Shown piece after piece: positions 26,901 through 34,827 of a stretch of DNA of 54,244 bases. How positions within the stretch are numbered: position 1 is the stretch's first letter; every line of letters begins with the position of its first letter. The translations under genes were made by a program, and so were the position numbers. This stretch comes from Rivularia sp. T60_A2020_040. GTDB taxonomy: Bacteria; Cyanobacteriota; Cyanobacteriia; Cyanobacteriales; Nostocaceae. Where the stretch lies: positions 1-54,244 of the forward strand of contig JACYMD010000121.1 in the NCBI GenBank assembly GCA_015272215.1, read 5' to 3'. A model generated the notes under the pieces. That model did no database searches. It was not told where the DNA came from and worked only from the letters and a program-made list of their open reading frames with translations.

Positions 26901-27169
26901 ATGGTAAAGTTACTATTGAAGTCAAAGAACAAGATATTTTTTACGAATTTGCAGTTTCAGATGACGGTACCGGAATTGCAGAACAATATCATCATAAAAT
27001 ATTTGTGATATTTCAAACCTTAGAAGCACGAGATAAACGAGAAAATACTGGTATTGGTTTGGCTATAGTCAAGAGAATCGTTAACGAACTCGGAGGAAAC
27101 ATCAGCTTAGAATCGGAAGTTGGTAAAGGAACAACTTTCCGGTTTACCTGGCTTAAACAAAGAATGTAA
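23972..27169 (+). CDS. Ethylene-receptor-like multi-PAS histidine kinase
   Basis: A 1065-residue membrane kinase. The first about 125 residues form three helices with the ethylene-binding-domain pattern: D35, Y42, I45, P46, I72, C75 and H79 (SDAVTVLSYFSIPITLIY; FIIFCGSGHLMDIWTLWHPD). These equal ETR1 D25, Y32, I35, P36, I62, C65 and H69 with a constant offset of ten, so Cu(I) and ethylene binding is plausible. About five PAS/PAC units follow (145-260, 265-380, 390-510, 560-680, 690-810), then a coiled coil, HisKA with H856 (YVTSHDLKAPLRAI) and an ATPase domain (ISNAVKHHHR, DDGTGIA, NTGIGLAIVKRI). There is no GAF or phytochrome domain. The Rcp1-type receiver at 27490 is the obvious partner. 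Confidence 0.94.
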   Translation: MLPITTNLLTTASFMPHGTCYLWKPGLVGLHLVSDAVTVLSYFSIPITLIYILRKRADIPFNGIFWLFASFIIFCGSGHLMDIWTLWHPDYWISGYIRAITAIVSLITAIALTNLIPQILALPTPEKLQQEIQIRKQKEQFLRSIYEGVTEAIFVVDTTQKDEFIYTSINPVTERVMGISSKEVQGKTPEEILPKNSATAVRERYNHCLSTGESITYEECLKFNDSEEDSWWLTSLKPLYDEANQIYRIIGTSVSITQRKQAEAQLQESERRFRAIFNSMFQFIGLLKPDGTLLEVNQTALDFGGISKEEVVNRPFWQSYWWTISPETQYSLQQAIKKAANGEFVRYEVDLFGAGDKVTTIDFSVKPVFNEQGEVELLIPEGRDITDKKLMIQALQKSEERWQLALQGTGDGIFDWNIATNEAFFSTRYKEMLGYEDGEVENSYQGWENLIHPEDIELTQATWNAYLNHQIPRYQVEFRLRCKDGSYKWILARGMALWNQIGVAIRMIGSHQDISVRKAAQAEIVRLNQELEARVKQRTAQLEESNRRKDELIKSEQSARAEVKIYEDIVRNIQIGLCIWQMNDLNDITSFELVTTNPAASRMLGLDIQNYLGKSIEECFPSMLNEEHLIQLETYAQVVKTKQVKNLGEFPYGDERIYRSFFEVTAFPLPGNLVGVAFDNVTQRKRMETALAESERLYRNVVNSVKEVVFQIDKTGCWTFLSAAWIDITGYSIKESLSKYFANLMYGEEEQIKGRELFASVISGEEEHFQYEFRILTQNGNFRWLEMYAQLENNSEGEQIGVYGTLNDVTERKQTEAVLQARADELAQINLMLLQTTRELEKRNKELDQFAYVTSHDLKAPLRAIANLSEWIEEDLQEVITADTQKQMNLLRGRVHRMEALINGLLKYSRIGRVKTEPETVNVSQLLTEIIDSIAPPEEFTIEIVGQMPTLVTEKIPLQQVFSNLISNAVKHHHRADGKVTIEVKEQDIFYEFAVSDDGTGIAEQYHHKIFVIFQTLEARDKRENTGIGLAIVKRIVNELGGNISLESEVGKGTTFRFTWLKQRM

Positions 27170-27489
27170 GGAATATAATAAGTACTTGTGCAAAATAAAT
27201 TAAACATTTCGTTGAGGGGAGGGAAAAAGGAAGAGTCAGGGCTTATATAACTAACGAGTAATTATGTAAATAATGCAAGCCTAACTACTTGTACAATGAG
27301 GGGCATTAGTAATTACTCATTGTATTTATTATTTATTTCTTCCTCAAGAATAAGATGTAATCTTGTGTAGTTATTACCATTAGATGATGCAATAAAAGTC
27401 TGAATTTAGTATCCTGCAAATAAAGCTGAGAACGAATTTAATACAATTAAATTAAATTAAATTAAATCAAATTAAATTAGGAAAGAACA
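27170..27489. other. 320-bp spacer between kinase and receiver
   Basis: The 3' part (about 27440-27480) is a run of AATTAAATT pentamer-like repeats just before the receiver start, with GGAAAGAAC as a weak ribosome site. ACTCATTGTA and TACAATGAG near 27290-27320 form an inverted repeat that may end the kinase transcript. Confidence 0.45.
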
Positions 27490-27921
27490 ATGGAGGAAAA
27501 AATTTTAAATCTACTTCTGGTAGAGGATGATGAAGTAGATGTAATGAACGTCAAAAGAGCATTAAAAAAGAATAATTTGACAAATCCTCTTTATGTTGCT
27601 TGTAATGGAATTGAAGCATTAAAAATGTTGCGGGGTGAAAATGAAAGTTCTTTAAATGTTCCTAAGCAGCGAAGAATTATTTTGCTCGATCTAAATATGC
27701 CTAGAATGAGTGGATTAGAGTTTCTTGAAGAGTTAAGAGCAGATTCCGAACTCAAATCAATACCAGTAATTGTATTGACAACTTCTGACGAAGATCGAGA
27801 TAGAATCGAGGCTTATAATTTAAATGTAGCCGGGTATTTGTTAAAACCAGTAAATTTTTCCCAATTCATCGAAACAATGGCAACTTTAAATAAATATTGG
27901 ATGTTATGTGAAATACCTTAA
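27490..27921 (+). CDS. Rcp1-type single-domain response regulator
   Basis: A 143-residue receiver. LLLVEDDEVDVMNVKRALKK, phospho-acceptor D67 in ILLDLNMPRMSGLEF, LTTSDEDR and GYLLKPVNFSQF are all present. It is close in sequence to the receiver at 13451, including the ENESSLNVPKQRR insertion. It follows the ethylene-receptor-like kinase and probably takes phosphate from H856. There is no output domain. Confidence 0.93.
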   Translation: MEEKILNLLLVEDDEVDVMNVKRALKKNNLTNPLYVACNGIEALKMLRGENESSLNVPKQRRIILLDLNMPRMSGLEFLEELRADSELKSIPVIVLTTSDEDRDRIEAYNLNVAGYLLKPVNFSQFIETMATLNKYWMLCEIP

Positions 27922-28505
27922 CTCACATCTTGCACCCTACGCATAATTAACTACATAATAAAAAATAGAAATAAAAATATTACTAAAATAAAAATGTAAT
28001 ATTTTAGTCCATTTTAATGGACTTCTGCTATCAGACTGGGACTTGCAGTCTCAGGCGGGTAAGAACGAATTCAAACAATCAGTAATTATTTTGAGTTAGG
28101 AGTTTTGATGATGCAAAATATCAATTAATCAGCCTGTGCTTTTTAACGCTAAAGTACGCTAAAGTACACAGAAAGGAACGCAAAATTTTTACTGGTATGT
28201 TCTTAAATATTTTTAGTATATTTAAGTATAATTTAATATCATAAAGTTATGCATACCATCTTTTAAACTAAAAATATCTATCTATTTGTTCTGTAATCAG
28301 ATAAGATTTAGATTATAATCGTAATGTTATTTCCGTTGTATTAGCTTAAATAATTCCTTTCCCTGTAACTAACAGGCAAAGCATTAATAAACTGATAGAA
28401 GGCAATTTACGAGTCAATTCATCCACTTAAAGCTTCCTTTCGGCTGCTGGAGAAAAGTCTCGTCTGTGCTTAAGTACATAATCGATAGACTTTTAGGAGC
28501 AGACG
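27922..28505. other. 584-bp spacer with hairpins
   Basis: AGTCCATT (28006-28013) / AATGGACT (28016-28023) and AGACTG (28033-28038) / CAGTCT (28046-28051) are two close stems, possibly the end of the receiver transcript. The remaining 450 bp hold no gene. AGGAGC before 28506 is the ribosome site of the next gene. Confidence 0.5.
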
Positions 28506-28925
28506 ATGAAAATGGAACTTGATGAGAATGGCAAACAGCAACTTACTTCTGATATTCCTCTAATTCTGGCAATTGAGGACAACGAAGATAACTTACTGAT
28601 AGTAAATTATATCGTTGATTCTTTAAATTATAGATTTATTGGGGAAGCAGACGGAAAGAAGACGTTGCTAATTGCGCGAGAATTTCAACCAAATTTAATA
28701 TTGTTAGATATCATGTTGCCAGAAGCAAATGGTATCGATCTTTTTCATCTTTTGCGGCAAGATAGTTCAACAAAGCATATACCGATAATTGCAGTCACAG
28801 CTTTAGCAAGTGCCGAAGAAAAACAGAAAATCCTAGATGCTGGTTTCGATGCTTATGTTAGCAAACCTTATATGCTTGAAGACATCGAAGAAGTGATTTG
28901 CCGTTACCTGAACTACAAAAGTTAA
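28506..28925 (+). CDS. Single-domain response regulator (DivK-like)
   Basis: A 139-residue receiver. LILAIEDNEDNLLIVNYI gives the acidic pocket, D68 in LLDIMLPEANGIDL is the phospho-acceptor, and AVTALASAEEK and YVSKPYMLEDI carry the threonine/alanine and lysine positions. It is of the DivK/Spo0F type rather than Rcp1. GGAGC nine bases before the ATG is a good ribosome site. Its last four bases overlap the end of the convergent DUF2294 gene. Confidence 0.92.
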   Translation: MKMELDENGKQQLTSDIPLILAIEDNEDNLLIVNYIVDSLNYRFIGEADGKKTLLIAREFQPNLILLDIMLPEANGIDLFHLLRQDSSTKHIPIIAVTALASAEEKQKILDAGFDAYVSKPYMLEDIEEVICRYLNYKS

Positions 28926-29317
28926 TTTTTAATAACTTTTTGTTTTTGTTCCGTCGTAACATTGTATTTATCGGTAAATAAAGCAATGATGCTAACGTAA
29001 TTTGTATCAAGATGAGTTGCAAAAAGTATATCTTTAACTTGAGAATTAGTAACTTCCTCAATTATTTTTTGTAGCTGAGGTTGTAAAATTTCTTCAATAC
29101 GACCTCTTGCTTTTTTTACTACATCTTGATGTCCTGCTGTCATTAATAATTGTTCGGGTTTAGTGACAGCATCTTCAATAATAACTGTTAGTTTATCATC
29201 TAAAAAACGACAATACACATCTTTAGGTTGATGTCCAAGCTGACTTATAAACAAAGACTGTATGCGTTCAGCGATGATTGTTTCGAGATTTTGAGAATGG
29301 GAAATTTGAGAATGCAT
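28922..29317 (-). CDS. DUF2294-family protein
   Basis: A 131-residue soluble protein. IQSLFISQLGHQPKDVYCRF, LTVIIEDAVTKPEQLLMTAG and a long helix (KKARGRIEEILQPQLQKIIEE) follow the DUF2294 pattern. Family function is unknown. It is paralogous to the next gene upstream, with the same order of blocks. Its stop region overlaps the convergent receiver gene by four bases. Confidence 0.82.
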   Translation of the reverse strand: MHSQISHSQNLETIIAERIQSLFISQLGHQPKDVYCRFLDDKLTVIIEDAVTKPEQLLMTAGHQDVVKKARGRIEEILQPQLQKIIEEVTNSQVKDILFATHLDTNYVSIIALFTDKYNVTTEQKQKVIKN

Positions 29318-29534
29318 AGGGAATACCCCTTAAGGACAGCCGTAATTTATTAGTTTTATTTAATCAAGGAAAATTATCTTCTATATTGCCTAGATGGTAA
29401 AGGGTAAAATCTTGATTTTTGTACCAATTTAGAAAATGATTGCGATAAATGAAATCTTGAAAAGCCGAACTAGCAACTTTTTGAAAATCCCAAATCCCAA
29501 ATCTAAAATGGTATTACCCTTTTACCAGTAGGAT

Positions 29535-29972
29535 TTATTCATTTATAGAGTTGCTTCCATTTCTACTATTTAATGTCTTAGACTTTGCTTTCGGAATTGC
29601 ATCTGGGTTACGGACTTCCGGTGTATTTGATAGTACGACAACTATACCGCTCCTACCAGTTTGTAAAGTCGCATCACCCATTAAATCTAATACTTTAACT
29701 TCCAAAATTTCTTCAATCAGTACTTTGAGTTTGGGTTCTATTGCATCATCCAAACCAGAACGTACTTGTTCTGCTAACTCTTCTTGTCCTCGATCAACTA
29801 ATAATTGCTCTGCTGGAGTAATTGAGTCTTCCATGACAATTGCTAAAGAGTTATCAAACAGTTGACAGGTGACTTTTGTTGGTCTGTGTCCTAACTGATT
29901 GGAATATAAAGCTTGAATCCGCTGTGAAAGCTCTCTTTCTCTTTGTCCTCGAGTTGGAATTGATGTTTTCAT
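29535..29972 (-). CDS. DUF2294-family protein, paralogue
   Basis: About 145 residues. RIQALYSNQLGHRPTKVTCQ, LAIVMEDSITPAEQLLVDRG and a helix ending KVLIEEILEVKVLDLMGD mirror the protein at 28922, followed by a strand with GRSGIVVVLSNTPEV and a polar tail of about 25 residues. I take the ATG at 29972 (MKTSIPTRGQ); the frame extends only to a TTG. The two genes form a tandem pair, probably from duplication, with a 217-bp gap. Confidence 0.82.
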   Translation of the reverse strand: MKTSIPTRGQRERELSQRIQALYSNQLGHRPTKVTCQLFDNSLAIVMEDSITPAEQLLVDRGQEELAEQVRSGLDDAIEPKLKVLIEEILEVKVLDLMGDATLQTGRSGIVVVLSNTPEVRNPDAIPKAKSKTLNSRNGSNSINE

Positions 29973-30301
29973 TACTATCTGTTTATTTAGTTCCAAATAT
30001 GATTAGACCGCTATCGATAAGCCATTAATTAGGAATTAATGCATTAGAATACTGCTTACCTTGTTTTTGATTTGCTTCTGATATCAGAAAAATTCCTAGT
30101 AAAAGCTAAACATATCAAAACAACTTGAGTTATCAAAAGCAGTAATATTCAATTTGTTTGCAACCCGTATCCAATTATTATCTATCTAATAGAATATAGC
30201 TTAAAAAAGTTGAAAACAGCATTCGAGTGGTAGATATTTTCAGGTTAGTGAGTAATTCTAGAGATGTAGATTTTTTTGAGATTAATCATCATTTCCTCTG
30301 C
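29973..30301. other. 329-bp spacer
   Basis: AT-rich. It contains the promoter region of the DUF2294 pair and the 3' end of the usp transcript. Nothing recognisable. Confidence 0.4.
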
Positions 30302-30811
30302 TTATTGAATAACTAAGATGGCACAAGGAGCGTGATGAAGTACGTGGTTGCTGACGCTGCCTAACAACGCTTCTGCAATTCCGTTATGTCCTTTGCGACC
30401 TAAAATTATCAAATCCGCTTTCAAATCTTCAGCAATTTGGCAAATTTGAGAACCAATACTTGTTGTGGATTCATAACATTTATATTCAACGGAAACACCC
30501 CCTAAAGCTGCTTTTTGTTGGTACTGCGCTAAATGTTTCTCAGCTTGTTGGTGCTTTGTCAGGTTTGCTTGTTCGATTAACTCCATATTTGCCATGGCTG
30601 GGGACATGGTAGTCGTAAAAGATGTTTCTGGAAACCCATATCCTGTACCCAAGCCTGTTTGAGACATCATTGCCATTTCCGTAAAGTCAGACAAACAATG
30701 AATTAGCGTTAGTTGCGCTCCGATACTTTGAGCTAAACTTACCGCTTCGGAGAATACAGCTTCATCTCTAGGTGAAAGTTCCAAAGCTACGAGAATGTTT
30801 TTAAAGGTCAT
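30302..30811 (-). CDS. Universal stress protein (UspA family)
   Basis: A 169-residue single Usp domain. FKNILVALELSPRDEAVFSE starts the Rossmann-like fold; LIILGRKGHNGIAEALLGS, continuing VSNHVL, is the ATP-binding G-x2-G-x9-G-S/T motif; HHAPCAILVIQ is the final strand. An insertion of about 40 residues (SQTGLGTGYGFPETSF and methionine-rich flanks) sits after beta2. ATP-binding Usps act in the cytosol in survival under stress. It is a single-gene unit next to other stress genes. Confidence 0.93.
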   Translation of the reverse strand: MTFKNILVALELSPRDEAVFSEAVSLAQSIGAQLTLIHCLSDFTEMAMMSQTGLGTGYGFPETSFTTTMSPAMANMELIEQANLTKHQQAEKHLAQYQQKAALGGVSVEYKCYESTTSIGSQICQIAEDLKADLIILGRKGHNGIAEALLGSVSNHVLHHAPCAILVIQ

Positions 30812-30986
30812 AATTATTTTTTGTGTTTTATACTTATATTAATTATTAAAATAAACTAACAAGATATCAGACTAATTATCATATTTAATAAGTATAATCA
30901 AGCAAAATCATACAACTGTCTTAATAAAGAATTACAAGCTGATAATTTAATTCTAAAGATATATTTGAATCTCTATCTTTAGATTA

Positions 30987-31012
30987 TAGGGTGTGTGACG
31001 TCACACACCCTA
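30987..31012. terminator. 26-bp perfect palindrome at a gene end
   Basis: TAGGGTGTGTGAC and its exact inverse complement meet at ACGT with no spacer, covering 30987-31012. It overlaps the stop codon of the DUF4385 gene (31012-31010). It may act as an RNA hairpin that ends or stabilises transcripts, or be a protein-binding site; no T-run follows. Confidence 0.55.
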
Positions 31013-31498
31013 AAAAGCTGATAAATGTTTTGCTAAAAGCTGTAAATACTTTTCGTTATTTTTTGCTTGTTGCCATTTTTCTTTAAATATCGCTGCTGAT
31101 TCTGCTTTTACAGGGTCTTCTTGATTTGGTAAAATATCTTGTCGTAGTTTTGCTTCTGCTTCTTTTGAAGTAGCTTTTTGAGGATTGCTACGATATTTTT
31201 TACCGCTTTTATGATTAGCATAGCGACGCGCACGGGTATAACCCATTTGTAAAAACTTTCGCGCCATATCCGCACCGACAAAATCATTTTGTTCGAGATA
31301 GTCAAGAAATAGTTGATATATTTTGTTGCTTGATTCTAAGGCAATGTCTGGTGTTTTAAAGCGCCAATACGGCAAAATTTCCGACTTGTAAGGTTCTACT
31401 AAGAGTACTCCCTGTTCTCCTTTTCCTACTATATAAAGTTCGGGAGATTGGCGAAAATCTATATTTTTATAATCTAATGAATAATCAAATTTTTTCAT
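31010..31498 (-). CDS. DUF4385-family protein
   Basis: A 162-residue soluble, basic protein. FDYSLDYKNIDFRQSPELY, VGKGEQGVLLVEPYKSEILP, FLDYLEQNDFVGADMARKFL and GYTRARRYANHKSGKKY follow the DUF4385 pattern. The second half is charged and helical. Function is unknown. The gene lies between Mn catalase and usp on the same strand. Its stop codon is inside the perfect palindrome. Confidence 0.85.
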   Translation of the reverse strand: MKKFDYSLDYKNIDFRQSPELYIVGKGEQGVLLVEPYKSEILPYWRFKTPDIALESSNKIYQLFLDYLEQNDFVGADMARKFLQMGYTRARRYANHKSGKKYRSNPQKATSKEAEAKLRQDILPNQEDPVKAESAAIFKEKWQQAKNNEKYLQLLAKHLSAF

Positions 31499-31536
31499 GT
31501 TCCTTGAGCAACAGAATATAGTTCAATCAAATCAAA

Positions 31537-31598
31537 AGAAGTCGGCTTTTTAGCATAAATATTTCTCACGGCAGACACCCTGATAAAAAAACCGACTT
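31537..31598. repeat. AAGTCGG-type paired hairpin
   Basis: AGAAGTCGG (31537-31545) with a T-run and CCGACTT (31592-31598) preceded by an A-run form a stem, the same as at 21061 and 47001. It lies between the DUF4385 start and the Mn catalase end. Confidence 0.6.
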
Positions 31599-31717
31599 TT
31601 CAAAACTTTGCCAAGCTGATTCAAAAAAAAAGGAAAAGGCAAAATAATACCTTCTCCCCTAATTATGGTTCCCCATAACTTAATTGTTTATTTAATAAAT
31701 TTCAAGTGGGAAAGAAG

Positions 31718-32410
31718 TTATACTTTCTCTTTCATTGGATCAGCAACGTAGCGGAAGTTCTCATCAGAATTCCAAGGACCACGTTGATCTTTTCCACCGT
31801 TGCTAGATAAGTTGTAATAAAGGTCTACGGTAGAATCAGGTGGGATATTGCCGAAGAATGGGTCTGTTAATTTACCCATAGAATCTAAGGCTTTCATGAA
31901 CATTTTTGTATGAGAAATTTCCCGCGTTAACAAGTGTACTAAACTATCTTTAGTTCCTTGGTCTGGTGCTAATAAAATCAAGGATTCGTATGTAGTCCGC
32001 GCACCTGCTTCCGCTGCAATATTTGCTCGTAAATCTCTAACTACGCTACCTCCTTCATTCAGGTAGGTTGCAGTCCAAGCAGAACCTTGAGAATCTAAAA
32101 AGTGCGGTCCCTGTCCTCTTACTGCAAATAAAGTGCTTTTAAATGCATCAGTTTGATCTACATTCTTAGTATGCATTTCGATCAGTTTACCAATCATTTC
32201 TAAATGGCTAAACTCTTCGGTAGCGATATCTTGCAGCATATCTTTAATACCTGCATCTTCGGTATGAAAAGATTGTACCCAGTACTGTAAAGCTGCAGAA
32301 AGTTCACCAGTTGCACCACCAAATTGCTCTAATAAAAGTTGAGCGAAACGAGGATTGGGTTCGTCAATTTTTACTTCTTTATTAATCAGTTCTTTTTTGT
32401 GGAAAAACAT
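31718..32410 (-). CDS. katB: Manganese catalase (KatB-like short form)
   Basis: A 230-residue dimanganese catalase that splits hydrogen peroxide in the cytosol. Metal-ligand blocks are visible: LLEQFGGATGELSAALQYW, DIATEEFSHLEMIGKLI, NIAAEAGARTTYESL and LTREISHTKMFMKAL, with paired glutamates and histidines. Length equals the compact cyanobacterial KatB type (230 residues) rather than the roughly 280-300 residues of long forms. The upstream region shared with the lipid-kinase gene is AT-rich. Surrounding Usp, CsbD and GlsB genes support an oxidative or drought stress setting. Confidence 0.94.
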   Translation of the reverse strand: MFFHKKELINKEVKIDEPNPRFAQLLLEQFGGATGELSAALQYWVQSFHTEDAGIKDMLQDIATEEFSHLEMIGKLIEMHTKNVDQTDAFKSTLFAVRGQGPHFLDSQGSAWTATYLNEGGSVVRDLRANIAAEAGARTTYESLILLAPDQGTKDSLVHLLTREISHTKMFMKALDSMGKLTDPFFGNIPPDSTVDLYYNLSSNGGKDQRGPWNSDENFRYVADPMKEKV

Positions 32411-32792
32411 CAGCTGTTCTTTATTCCTCTCTTTGTCGGATAATCTCGGATAATATCTCTAAAATTCAGTTACTCAAATCAAACTCAGAAACTGAATTTA
32501 AGTTTTTCTCTTTCTCCTATTGATGTTAATTTATCTTGCATGAATAAAACCTTTATCGTTGGATAGATTATCCAATTATTTTTTTCTACAAAAAGAAGTA
32601 GTGGTAAGTAAAACGTCAGATTATTGACGATGATAATTTGATATATTTTGGCATATATATATCTAAAGTTAAGACTTTTTATGATTCCATCCAACTAAAA
32701 TTACTTCTTTAGCTAGATTGTTTTTTTTGAAATATTATAGAATATAGTAATCATCTAATAATATCTATACTCGTAAACCGCTACAAGTTACT
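32411..32792. other. Divergent 382-bp spacer
   Basis: It separates katB and the lipid-kinase gene and must carry both promoters. CATATATATATC near 32651-32662 and other AT-rich runs are seen, but no defined box. A 69-codon open frame inside it has no coding character. Confidence 0.45.
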
Positions 32793-33773
32793 ATGCACCG
32801 AAAAGCTTGTCTAATTTTTAACCCCGTTTCTGGTTCCAATAATTCCGAACAAGATTTAGAAAGGATAAAAGAACTGTTGTCTTCTCAGTTTGAATTGGAT
32901 ATTCAATTTACAACAGAAGAAATTAGCGCTGATAAATTAGCTGAAGAAGCAGTAAAAAAAGAACAATTTGAAATTATAATTGCTGCTGGTGGTGATGGTA
33001 CTCTTTCAGAAACAGCTAGAGCCTTAGGAGAAACAACTATTCCTTTAGGAGTAATTCCCAGAGGAACTGCAAATGCTTTTGCTTCTGCTTTGGGGATTCC
33101 TGATACTTTGGATGAAGCTTGTCAAACAATTTTATCGGGTAAAACTCGTCGAATTGATATTGGTAGATGCAATGGTAGATTAATGACGTTGTTGGCTGGA
33201 ATCGGTTTTGAAGCCGAAACTATAGAGAATGCTTCTAGAGAAGCCAAACAACGCTGGGGTGCTTTAGCTTATTTGGTTTCGGGTATACAGCAATTACGAG
33301 AATTAGAATTATTTGAAGCGGAAATTGAAACCGATGACAAAATTATTCGGGTTTCTGCTGGCGCTTTAACTGTGGCAAATGCAGCACCACCCACATCAAT
33401 ATTAGCTCAAGGTCCCGCAGGTATTCTTTACGACGACGGATTACTTGATGTTACCATTATTTCATCTAATACTTGGTCATCTGCGATCGCCGCTTCTTAT
33501 CACTTATTTCAAACTGGTTTACGAGGAGATGCCGCACAACGTGATGATATCGGTTATTTACGCACGAAGCACGTGAAAATCACCACAAATCCTCCGCAAA
33601 AAATCGTTTTGGATGGTGAAATGATTGGCAATACACCTTTGGAAGTGGAATGTATTCCCGGTGGTTTAAGTGTGATTGTACCGATGTTACCCGCAGAGCA
33701 AATTTCTGAAAAGTTGGAAGGTTTACCTGATTTGGAAGTTGAAGAAAAATCATCGATAGTTACAGGAGATTAA
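32793..33773 (+). CDS. YegS/BmrU-type lipid (diacylglycerol-like) kinase
   Basis: A 326-residue kinase. IFNPVSGSNNSEQDL begins the catalytic domain, IIAAGGDGTLSETARALGE is the nucleotide-binding GGDGT motif, and LGVIPRGTANAFASALGIP is the GTxNdfA motif. The second domain has LLAGIGFEAETIENAS and YDDGLLDVTI, ending with VLDGEMIGNTPLEVECIPG. It probably phosphorylates diacylglycerol or a related lipid at the membrane. It is the first gene of a possible unit with the SLH gene 128 bp downstream. Confidence 0.92.
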   Translation: MHRKACLIFNPVSGSNNSEQDLERIKELLSSQFELDIQFTTEEISADKLAEEAVKKEQFEIIIAAGGDGTLSETARALGETTIPLGVIPRGTANAFASALGIPDTLDEACQTILSGKTRRIDIGRCNGRLMTLLAGIGFEAETIENASREAKQRWGALAYLVSGIQQLRELELFEAEIETDDKIIRVSAGALTVANAAPPTSILAQGPAGILYDDGLLDVTIISSNTWSSAIAASYHLFQTGLRGDAAQRDDIGYLRTKHVKITTNPPQKIVLDGEMIGNTPLEVECIPGGLSVIVPMLPAEQISEKLEGLPDLEVEEKSSIVTGD

Positions 33774-33900
33774 TAATATTAAAATTCCGATTCAAATTTC
33801 AATTCCAATTCAACTTTTATATCTTCAGATGGATAAATGATTGAGAGTTGACAACCTAGTATCTAGATTAGGGTAATATAATTTTTTAAGGATATTATTA

Positions 33901-34827
33901 ATGAATAACTTAGGACAGTTGCCAATTATCGGCGCATCTATAATCACTTTAGGTTTAGCAATTGGTGGAGCGATTCCATTAGTAAGTAATGCTCAAACTT
34001 CTCCACAGTCAACGTTTCCTGATGTACCAGCTGATTATTGGGCGCAACCATTTATTAGAGGTTTAGCAGAAAGAAATATTATAACTGGTTATCCTGACGG
34101 TACTTATAGACCAAAACAAGCATTAGAAAGAGATGAATTTGCCGCGATAATTCGTAAAGCTTTTGATCAAGATAAAGAAAAACAAATTGAAAGTGGTTCT
34201 GTATATAAGGATGTTCCCCAAGGTTATTGGGCAAGTCAAGCAATTGAAGAAGCTGTAGAACAAGGGTTTTTATCGGGCGATCAAAATTTATTCCGTCCCC
34301 GGCAAGAAGTTAGTAAGCTAGAAGCAATCAATGCTTTAACCAGAGGTTTGGATTTAAATTATCAGGCTTCAGTTTCTCCGGTAACAATTATTCCCCCATA
34401 TATGAGAAGAAGAGCAGCGATGAGGAGACGAAGAAAGCCTTTGATGTTACCAATCGGGATTACTTCTTTGATGCAGCCTTTACTGATTCAAAGAGCTAAT
34501 GCTGCTAAAACTCCTAGTGTGACAACTGATTCCCAACCAACTACTACAGCAACAGCACCATTAACACCAGCATCTATCGTTCAACAAGCTTACAAAGATG
34601 CCGATCAAATTCCTGAAAATGCGGTTCCCCAAGTTGCAGCAGCAACTCAATCAAACATAGTAGTTAACTATCCTAATACCAATATTCTTAATCCCAATCA
34701 AGCTATTAGCCGGGGAGAAACAGCGGCTTTAGTTTATCAAACAATGGCTGCTCAAGGAAAAGTACCTCAAATTGACAGCAATAACCCGGCTGCTAAATAT
34801 ATTGTTCGAGTTGGAGAAAATAAATAA
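33901..34827 (+). CDS. SLH-domain cell-surface protein
   Basis: A 308-residue exported protein. The signal peptide is hydrophobic (IIGASIITLGLAIGGAIPLV) with cleavage near SNAQT. Three SLH units follow: FPDVPADYWAQPFIRGLAER with GYPDGTYRPKQ (about 39-90), YKDVPQGYWASQAIEEAVEQ (about 100-145), and a divergent one (about 215-285) with YKDADQIPENAVPQ and SRGETAALVYQ. Between units 2 and 3 lies a basic patch (MRRRAAMRRRRKP) and a Thr/Pro-rich linker. SLH domains anchor to peptidoglycan or surface polymers. The unusual arginine cluster could bind nucleic acid or polyanions; that is a guess. Confidence 0.9.
   Translation: MNNLGQLPIIGASIITLGLAIGGAIPLVSNAQTSPQSTFPDVPADYWAQPFIRGLAERNIITGYPDGTYRPKQALERDEFAAIIRKAFDQDKEKQIESGSVYKDVPQGYWASQAIEEAVEQGFLSGDQNLFRPRQEVSKLEAINALTRGLDLNYQASVSPVTIIPPYMRRRAAMRRRRKPLMLPIGITSLMQPLLIQRANAAKTPSVTTDSQPTTTATAPLTPASIVQQAYKDADQIPENAVPQVAAATQSNIVVNYPNTNILNPNQAISRGETAALVYQTMAAQGKVPQIDSNNPAAKYIVRVGENK

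Noticed and set aside
31718-32410. Ferritin or rubrerythrin instead of Mn catalase
   Set aside because: The four-helix metal blocks, length and C-terminal tail fit the compact Mn catalase better.
32485-32694. 69-residue minus-strand ORF
   Set aside because: It lies in AT-rich promoter DNA, with isoleucine- and asparagine-rich random composition and no ribosome site.
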